The notes beneath the pieces were generated by a model. That model saw only the letters and a program-made list of their open reading frames with translations, was not told where the DNA came from and made no database searches. This document shows, in pieces, positions 58,440 to 64,000 of a DNA stretch of 64,000 bases; position 1 is the first letter of the stretch; the number at the start of each line of letters is the position of its first letter. The stretch spans positions 1 to 64,000 of the forward strand of contig NZ_QUZT01000033.1 in NCBI RefSeq assembly GCF_004682045.1, read 5' to 3'. The position numbers and the translations under genes are program-made. The stretch is from Pseudomonas nabeulensis. GTDB taxonomy: Bacteria > Pseudomonadota > Gammaproteobacteria > Pseudomonadales > Pseudomonadaceae.

Positions 58440-60248
58440 ATGACTCCAACCCTCCCGCGTAGACCCCGCTGGCGCAGCCTCGCCCTGTTGGCGTTGTGCC
58501 TGGCGCCGCTGTTGTGGCCGCTGGAGCACTTGGCCGAGCGCTATTACCGCAGCGAACTGGCCGGGCAGAACCGCCAGACCCTCGACCTGTACGTTGCCAA
58601 CCTGCTGGGCACCCTGCACCGCTATGAGGTGCTGCCGCAGATCCTCGGCGACTTGCCGGCCCTGCGCACCGCGCTGGATGCGCCCGACGTCAGCACCAAC
58701 CTGGTCAACGCCAACCTGCTGCTCCAGGACGTCGCCGCCCAGGCCGGCGCAGAGGTGATGTACCTGATGGACACCACCGGCAAGACCCTCGCCGCGTCCA
58801 ACTGGGATAAACAAGACAGTTTTGTCGGGCGTAATTTTTCCTTCCGACCGTATTTCAGCGAAGCCATGGCCGGGCGTTTGGGGCGGTTTTTCGGGCTGGG
58901 CACCACGTCGGCCAAACGCGGCTACTTTTTCGCCGCCGCCGTGCGCGATGGCGAAAAAGTCATCGGGGTGCTGGTGGTGAAGGTCGATCTGGACCACACC
59001 GAAAGCCTGTGGGGCAACACCCCCGAGCAACTGTTGGTAACCGACCACAACGGCGTGGTGATCCTCACCTCACGCCCGCAATGGCGATTCCGCGCTACCC
59101 GCCCGCTGACCGCCGAAGAACGCCAGGCCATCATTGCCATCCAGCCCTACCCGACCCGCGACCCGCAGCCGCTGAGCCTGAGCAACACCGCTTGGCTGCG
59201 ACAGTCCACCGCCATCGCCGAAACCGGCTGGAACGTGGAAATCCTCGCGCCTCGCGCGCTGATCACCCGCCCGGTGCGCACCGTTGTTGCGGTCGGTGGT
59301 GCTGCGCTGCTGGTGCTGATGTTGCTGCTCGGCCTGATGATGCAGCGTCGTCGGCATTACCTGGACCGCATCGCCTTCGAAGCCAAGGCCCGCCGCGAGC
59401 TGGAAGCCCGTGTGGTGGAACGTACCAGCGACCTGGAAGGCCTCAACCGGCGACTGAAACAGGAAGTGCTGGAGCGCGAACATGCCCAGCAAGAGCTGGT
59501 GCGCGCCCAGGATGACCTGGTACAGGCGGGCAAGCTGTCGGCGCTGGGCACCATGTCGGCAAGCATCAGCCATGAACTCAATCAGCCGCTGGCGGCGATT
59601 CGCAGTTATGCGGAAAACGCCGAGATCCTGCTGGACCACGAGCGCACCAGCGATGCCCGCGGCAACCTCAAACTGATCAGCGAGTTGACCGGGCGCATGG
59701 CTTCGATCATCGCCCACCTGCGCGCCTTCGCTCGCCGCGACCGCCATGCCCCGGAAAGCGTGGCGCTGCAACCGGCGCTGGACGATGCGCTGGCCTTGCT
59801 CGCCAAGCGGCGGCGTTCGATGGAAGTGGAGCTGATCCGCGATCTGCCCGAGGCCACCTTGTGGGTACAAGCTGGCGAGACGCGATTGCGCCAGGTGCTG
59901 GGCAACCTGCTGGCCAACGCCCTCGATGCCCTCACCGAGAAAGGCCCGCCGCGCAAACTGTGGCTGAGTGCCGAAACCACCGAGCAGGGCGTCAACCTGT
60001 ACATCCGCGACAACGGCCCGGGCTTTTGCATGGAAGCACTGGGCCGCGCCAGCGAGCCGTTCTACACCACCAAGACCCGCACCCAGGGCCTGGGGTTGGG
60101 CCTGGCGATCTGCGACACCCTGATGCGTGCCTTTGGCGGCGAACTGCTGTTTGCCAACCACAAGGAAGGCGGCGCGCTGTTAACCTTGAAATTGCGTGCC
60201 GGCTCGCCGGGCGTCAGTCTGCAACCGTCCGAGGACCGCAGTGTATGA
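58440..60248 (+). CDS. dctB: DctB-type sensor histidine kinase
   Basis: This 602-residue inner-membrane kinase has two membrane helices (about 10-27 and 285-305). They flank a periplasmic double-PAS (PDC/dCache) sensor that contains the RNFSFRPYFSEAMAG motif of the C4-dicarboxylate sensor DctB. A coiled-coil linker, the H-box SISHELNQPLAAIRSYAENA and the ATP domain (NALDALTEKG, DNGPGF, TQGLGLGLAI) follow. ATG at 58440 is preferred over a TTG in the rfbD tail. It overlaps dctD by four bases. The rml-dctBD neighbourhood matches P. aeruginosa; the dct transporter genes are not in this window. Confidence 0.9.
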   Translation: MTPTLPRRPRWRSLALLALCLAPLLWPLEHLAERYYRSELAGQNRQTLDLYVANLLGTLHRYEVLPQILGDLPALRTALDAPDVSTNLVNANLLLQDVAAQAGAEVMYLMDTTGKTLAASNWDKQDSFVGRNFSFRPYFSEAMAGRLGRFFGLGTTSAKRGYFFAAAVRDGEKVIGVLVVKVDLDHTESLWGNTPEQLLVTDHNGVVILTSRPQWRFRATRPLTAEERQAIIAIQPYPTRDPQPLSLSNTAWLRQSTAIAETGWNVEILAPRALITRPVRTVVAVGGAALLVLMLLLGLMMQRRRHYLDRIAFEAKARRELEARVVERTSDLEGLNRRLKQEVLEREHAQQELVRAQDDLVQAGKLSALGTMSASISHELNQPLAAIRSYAENAEILLDHERTSDARGNLKLISELTGRMASIIAHLRAFARRDRHAPESVALQPALDDALALLAKRRRSMEVELIRDLPEATLWVQAGETRLRQVLGNLLANALDALTEKGPPRKLWLSAETTEQGVNLYIRDNGPGFCMEALGRASEPFYTTKTRTQGLGLGLAICDTLMRAFGGELLFANHKEGGALLTLKLRAGSPGVSLQPSEDRSV

Positions 60249-61621
60249 GTATCGAGAACGGGATTCAGGTGGTGTTGATCGACGACGATCCACACCTGCG
60301 TCAGGCCCTGTGCCAGACCCTGGATCTGGCCGGGCTGAAAGTCCTGCCCCTGGGCGAAGCCAGCGGCCTCACCGCGCGCCTGTCACGGGATTGGCCGGGG
60401 GTGGTGGTGAGCGACATTCGCATGCCCGGCATGGATGGCCTGGAACTGCTCGCCGAGCTGCATGGCCAGGACCCTGACCTGCCGGTGCTGCTGATCACCG
60501 GCCACGGCGACGTGCCGCTGGCCGTGCAGGCGATGCGCGCCGGGGCCTATGACTTTCTCGAAAAACCCTTCGCCAGCGACGCCCTGCTCGACAGCGTGCG
60601 CCGCGCCCTGGCCCTGCGCCGCCTGGTGCTGGACAACCGCAGCCTGCGCCTGGCCCTCAGCGACCGTCAGCAATTGAGTACGCGTTTGGTCGGGCATTCA
60701 CCGCAAATGCTGCGCCTGCGCGAACAGATCGGTGCCCTGGCCGCGACCAAGGCCGATGTGCTGATCCTCGGTGAAACCGGCGCGGGCAAAGAGGTGGTGG
60801 CGCGTGCGCTGCACGACCTGTCGAGCCGCCGTAGCGGGCCGTTTGTGGCGATCAACGCCGGGGCGCTTGCCGAGTCAGTGGTGGAAAGCGAACTGTTCGG
60901 CCACGAGCCCGGTGCGTTTACCGGCGCGCAGAAGCGCCGTATCGGCAAGTTCGAATTCGCCAATGGTGGCACGCTGTTCCTCGATGAAATCGAGAGCATG
61001 AGCCTGGATGTGCAGGTCAAACTGCTACGCCTGTTACAGGAGCGCGTCGTGGAGCGTTTGGGTGGCAATCAGCTGATCCCCCTGGATATCCGCATCATCG
61101 CCGCCACCAAGGAAGACTTGCGCCAATCCGCCGATCAAGGGCGTTTCCGCGCCGACTTGTATTACCGTCTGAACGTCGCGCCGCTGCGCATTCCACCGCT
61201 GCGTGAGCGGGGTGAAGATGCATTGATGCTGTTCCAGCATTTCGCCGACGAAGCCGCCAGCCGCCACGGTTTGCCGCTGCATGAACTGCAACCGGGCCAG
61301 CGCGCGCTGCTGTTGCGTCATAGCTGGCCAGGCAATGTGCGGGAATTGCAGAACGCCGCTGAACGCTTCGCCCTCGGCCTGGAACTGGCACTGGACGCCA
61401 CGCCGGATAATCCTGCCGCAAGCGTGCTCACCTCTACGCCCGGCGGCTTGAGCGAGCAAGTCGAACAGTTCGAGAAAAGCCTGATTGCCGCCGAACTGAC
61501 CCGCCCCCATGGCTCCATGCGCAGCCTCGCCGAGGCGCTGGGCGTACCGCGCAAGACCCTTCACGACAAACTGCGCAAGCACGGCCTTAACTTTGCTAAC
61601 CAAAGTGCCGACGACGAATGA
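60245..61621 (+). CDS. dctD: DctD-type sigma-54-dependent response regulator
   Basis: This 458-residue regulator has a receiver domain with phospho-acceptor Asp in VVVSDIRMPGMDGLE, a sigma-54 AAA+ domain (Walker A GETGAGKE, GAFTGA, Walker B GGTLFLDEIE) and a Fis-type helix-turn-helix at the C-terminus (LAEALGVPRKTLHDKLRKHG). It activates sigma-54 promoters for C4-dicarboxylate uptake in the family. The start overlaps the dctB stop (ATGA). Confidence 0.93.
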   Translation: MSIENGIQVVLIDDDPHLRQALCQTLDLAGLKVLPLGEASGLTARLSRDWPGVVVSDIRMPGMDGLELLAELHGQDPDLPVLLITGHGDVPLAVQAMRAGAYDFLEKPFASDALLDSVRRALALRRLVLDNRSLRLALSDRQQLSTRLVGHSPQMLRLREQIGALAATKADVLILGETGAGKEVVARALHDLSSRRSGPFVAINAGALAESVVESELFGHEPGAFTGAQKRRIGKFEFANGGTLFLDEIESMSLDVQVKLLRLLQERVVERLGGNQLIPLDIRIIAATKEDLRQSADQGRFRADLYYRLNVAPLRIPPLRERGEDALMLFQHFADEAASRHGLPLHELQPGQRALLLRHSWPGNVRELQNAAERFALGLELALDATPDNPAASVLTSTPGGLSEQVEQFEKSLIAAELTRPHGSMRSLAEALGVPRKTLHDKLRKHGLNFANQSADDE

Positions 61622-61641
61622 ACCACGCCGAAGAGTCCACC

Positions 61642-62088
61642 ATGAGCCACTACCTCGAATCAGTCCTTCATCACGACATCCCCCTCACCCGGGAGATGGG
61701 CCTCAAGGTACGGGACTGGCAACAAGGACGGCTGGAACTGCACCTGCCGCTGCAGGCCAATATCAACCACAAAAGCACCATGTTTGGTGGCAGCCTTTAC
61801 TGCGGCGCGGTGCTGGCGGGCTGGGGTTGGCTGCATCTGCAACTGCGCGAGGAAGGGGTTGAAGACGGGCATATCGTGATTCAGGAGGGGCAGATCAGTT
61901 ATCCACTGCCGGTTACGCGGGATGCGACCGTGGTGTGTGAGGCGCCGGAGGAGAAGGTGTGGAAGCGGTTTTTGGCGACCTATAAGCGCTATGGTCGTGC
62001 ACGGTTGACGCTGGAGACGTGGATTGTGAATGAGGGCAGTGAGGACAAGGCCGTGGCCTTCACCGGCCAGTACGTCCTGCACAGGTAA
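61642..62088 (+). CDS. YiiD-type hot-dog thioesterase domain protein
   Basis: This 148-residue protein has the hot-dog fold typical of the YiiD C-terminal domain: IPLTREMGLKVRDW, LPLQANINHKSTMFGGSLY and a C-terminal strand with DKAVAFTGQYVL. The Asn-His-Lys-x4-Gly segment corresponds to the active-site region. Substrate is unknown. The start may be 61618 (overlap with dctD, ATGA) or 61642 (GAAGAG upstream); I prefer the latter. Confidence 0.75.
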   Translation: MSHYLESVLHHDIPLTREMGLKVRDWQQGRLELHLPLQANINHKSTMFGGSLYCGAVLAGWGWLHLQLREEGVEDGHIVIQEGQISYPLPVTRDATVVCEAPEEKVWKRFLATYKRYGRARLTLETWIVNEGSEDKAVAFTGQYVLHR

Positions 62089-62179
62089 ATGTGGGAGGGG
62101 GCTTGCCCCCGATGGCGGTGTGTCAGTCAGTGCAACTGCCACTGAAACACCGCCATCGGGGGCAAGCCCCCTCCCACAT
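62089..62179. repeat. REP doublet with 32-bp perfect arms
   Basis: ATGTGGGAGGGGGCTTGCCC and onward (62089-62120) is exactly inverted at 62148-62179, with a 27-base loop. It sits between convergent thioesterase and cysQ genes. Its arm also matches the left half of the element at 12090. Confidence 0.92.
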
Positions 62180-62196
62180 TTTGATCTGTTGTGGTT

Positions 62197-63033
62197 TTAG
62201 GGCCGCGCCAGGCTCAGCAACCGTTCACGCCACGCCGCCTTCGCCGGCAACGCCAGGAAGAACGGGTTCAACAACGACTCCCGCGCCGGATAGCTGAACG
62301 GCACACCGCTCAACTCCAACACCTCGCCCCCTGCGCCTTCCAGCACACCCTGGGCCGCTGCGGTGTCCCACTGCGATGTCGGCGCCAGGCGTGGATAACA
62401 GTCGGCGCTGCCTTCGGCCAACAGGCAAAACTTCAACGAACTGCCGATATTGGCCAGCTTCAACGCCCCCAGGCCTTCGCTGAGACCGTCCAGCAAGCGC
62501 TCCTGCTCGGGGCTGGAATGCCGACGACTGGCCACTACCGTAAACGACTCACCTGCCGCCGGTGCTTCGCGCACCTGGATTTGCCTGGGCGGCTCACTCA
62601 CATCCGAGCGCCAGGCGCCGAGGCCCGCGCCACCGAAGTAGCAACGCCCGCTGGTAGGCATCGATACCACGCCAAACACCACGCGCCCCTGTTCGATCAG
62701 GGCGATATTGACGGTGAACTCTTCACTGCCGGCGATGAACTCCTTGGTGCCATCCAGCGGGTCCACCAACCACCAGCGCTGCCAGCCGGCGCGCACGCTC
62801 TGGTCGATATCGGCGTCTTCTTCGGACAGCACCGGAATGCTCGGATCGAGCGCGGTAAGGCCCGCCAGGATCAGATGGTGAGCGGCCAGGTCTGCCGCCG
62901 TTACGGGCGAGTCGTCCGCCTTGGCGGTCACCGCCACATCGGCGCGCCAGTAAGGCAGGATCACTTCACCCGCCTGGCGCGCCAGTTCGATCACCGGGGC
63001 AATAAATGGGTGGCCCAGAAACAATTCGCTCAT
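62197..63033 (-). CDS. cysQ: 3'(2'),5'-bisphosphate nucleotidase CysQ
   Basis: This 278-residue inositol monophosphatase-family enzyme removes the 3'-phosphate of PAP/PAPS. Metal-site motifs are SEEDADID, WLVDPLDGTKEFI and the C-terminal QWDTAAAQGVLEGAGG. The N-terminal Lys/Asp segment KADDSPVTAADLAAH is typical. It overlaps nudE by four bases (ATGA), so the two are co-translated. Confidence 0.95.
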   Translation of the reverse strand: MSELFLGHPFIAPVIELARQAGEVILPYWRADVAVTAKADDSPVTAADLAAHHLILAGLTALDPSIPVLSEEDADIDQSVRAGWQRWWLVDPLDGTKEFIAGSEEFTVNIALIEQGRVVFGVVSMPTSGRCYFGGAGLGAWRSDVSEPPRQIQVREAPAAGESFTVVASRRHSSPEQERLLDGLSEGLGALKLANIGSSLKFCLLAEGSADCYPRLAPTSQWDTAAAQGVLEGAGGEVLELSGVPFSYPARESLLNPFFLALPAKAAWRERLLSLARP

Positions 63034-63596
63034 GCGTTAAAGACTCCACGCTGGGTCAACAGATCGCGTACCAGGTACAACGCAGCCAGGGCGCGACCTT
63101 CACTGAATTGCTCGTTTTGCGCCAGCATCGACAGCTCACGCAGGTTGACCTTGTCCACCCGCATCGGCTCGGGTTCATCGCCTTCGAGGCGTTCTTCATA
63201 GAGGTCGGTGGCCAATACCACCTGGATTTTCTGGCTCATATAGCCGGGCGACAGCGAGAGTTCGGTGAGGTGTTCCAGCTGGCGCGCGCCATAGCCGGCC
63301 TCTTCCTTGAGCTCGCGGTTTGCCGCCGCCAGAACGTCCTCGCCAGGTTCGATCAATCCTTTGGGCAAGGACAGTTCATATTCATCAGTGCCGCCGCAAT
63401 ACTCTTCCACCAGCAGTGCATGCTCGTCATCGATCATCGCCACGATCATCACCGCACCGTAACCGGCACCGCGGCCCACCAGGCGTTCGTAGGTCCGTTC
63501 AACGCCATTGGAAAAGCGCAATTGCACTTCCTCCACGCGGAACAAACGGCTACTGGCGACTATTTCGCGGGCGAGGACGGTGGGTTTCTGGCGCAT
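63030..63596 (-). CDS. nudE: ADP compounds hydrolase NudE
   Basis: This 188-residue Nudix hydrolase has the complete box GLIEPGEDVLAAANRELKEE followed by AG. The N-terminal MRQKPTVLAREIVASSRLF is characteristic of NudE, which cleaves ADP-ribose, NADH and diadenosine polyphosphates. It is the first gene of nudE-cysQ and diverges from yrfG. Confidence 0.95.
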   Translation of the reverse strand: MRQKPTVLAREIVASSRLFRVEEVQLRFSNGVERTYERLVGRGAGYGAVMIVAMIDDEHALLVEEYCGGTDEYELSLPKGLIEPGEDVLAAANRELKEEAGYGARQLEHLTELSLSPGYMSQKIQVVLATDLYEERLEGDEPEPMRVDKVNLRELSMLAQNEQFSEGRALAALYLVRDLLTQRGVFNA

Positions 63597-63683
63597 AAGC
63601 GGCTCCTTGGCGTGATCGGGTTACTATACCGTGGCTTTTCCGATTGTCTGTGTCGGATATCTTTACTTACATGAGAACTGCCC

Positions 63684-64000
63684 ATGCCCTCTTTGCCCTG
63701 GCACGCCATCGACACCGTCCTGCTGGACATGGACGGCACCCTGCTCGACCTGCATTACGACAACCACTTCTGGATGGAGCACTTGCCCCAGCGTTATGCC
63801 GAGCTGCACGGCGTGAGCCGCGCCATGGCCGAGATGGAGTTGCAACCGCTGTTCGAGCGTAACGCCGGACAGTTGCAATGGTATTGCCTGGACTTCTGGA
63901 GCGCGGAGTTGAAACTGCCGGTGCGCGAACTCAAGCTGGAGACCGCCCACCTGATCGCCCTGCGCCCGGATGCGGACACGTTCCTGGCGGCGATCAAACA
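63684..64000 (+). CDS. yrfG: HAD-family GMP/IMP nucleotidase YrfG (partial at the window edge)
   Basis: The frame stays open from ATG at 63684 to the last base, so about 105 residues are visible. It begins MPSLPWHAIDTVLLDMDGTL. The HAD motif I is DMDGTLLDLH with nucleophile Asp. The cap domain begins around YDNHFWMEHLPQRYAE. Divergent placement next to nudE matches the usual Pseudomonas order for yrfG, a purine 5'-nucleotidase in E. coli. The C-terminal half lies outside the window. Confidence 0.88.
   Translation, partial: MPSLPWHAIDTVLLDMDGTLLDLHYDNHFWMEHLPQRYAELHGVSRAMAEMELQPLFERNAGQLQWYCLDFWSAELKLPVRELKLETAHLIALRPDADTFLAAIK

Overview
This 64 kb window is chromosomal DNA from a Pseudomonas of the fluorescens group. 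Gene order supports this: asmA-mutY-yggX, a HisP/HisQ/HisM-type ABC operon, rmlBACD followed by dctBD, and cysQ-nudE-yrfG are neighbourhoods familiar from Pseudomonas chromosomes. Most genes are GC-rich, REP-type palindromes with the GTGGGAGGGGGC/GTGGCGAGGGAGC cores lie between genes, and a complete pelX-pelABCDEFG exopolysaccharide operon is present.

Layout. 0-6 kb: an oxalate/formate-family transporter (minus), then asmA-mutY-yggX and tRNA-Phe. 6-12.2 kb is accessory: a self-inhibited Fic protein, an ArnT-like glycosyltransferase, an ACR3/SBF transporter, a PaaA2/ParE2-like toxin-antitoxin pair, an alpha/beta hydrolase and a hypothetical gene. 12.2-20.2 kb: a GABA permease, a basic amino acid ABC operon ending in a methyltransferase, an orphan BcsQ/WssA-like ATPase and a DUF2790 protein. 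20.25-29.2 kb is a genomic island in tRNA-Thr(TGT). A P4-type integrase follows the tRNA, and an imperfect copy of the tRNA 3' end lies 8.8 kb downstream. The cargo is AT-rich: a PD-(D/E)XK nuclease plus DUF2971 gene pair, a SLATT membrane protein and a close relative of the Lit phage-exclusion protease. It also carries a second tyrosine recombinase with a small partner and fragments of tRNA-Ser. 29.2-30.5 kb: an integrase remnant, a DUF3077 gene with a structured leader, and a tRNA-Thr anticodon-arm fragment with an inverted loop.

30.5-43.6 kb is the Pel operon on the minus strand: the PelX epimerase, PelA modification enzyme, PelB/PelC export, PelD c-di-GMP receptor with its RxxD site intact, PelE, PelF glycosyltransferase and PelG. 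A divergent AraC-family gene follows. 45-48.7 kb is a four-gene envelope operon (DUF1254/DUF1214, MipA/OmpV, class A acid phosphatase, outer-membrane barrel). 48.8-55 kb holds an OprD-family porin, agmatine deiminase and a kinase/M23-like/aminotransferase fusion. 55-58.4 kb is dTDP-L-rhamnose synthesis (rmlBACD), followed by the DctB/DctD two-component system, a YiiD-type thioesterase, cysQ, nudE and a yrfG gene that runs off the right edge.

The most interesting region is the tRNA-Thr island, which looks like a compact anti-phage island: one recognised abortive-infection protease, one SLATT membrane effector, and a two-gene nuclease/DUF2971 cassette for which I know no described function. Everything here comes from reading the sequence; no database search was run.
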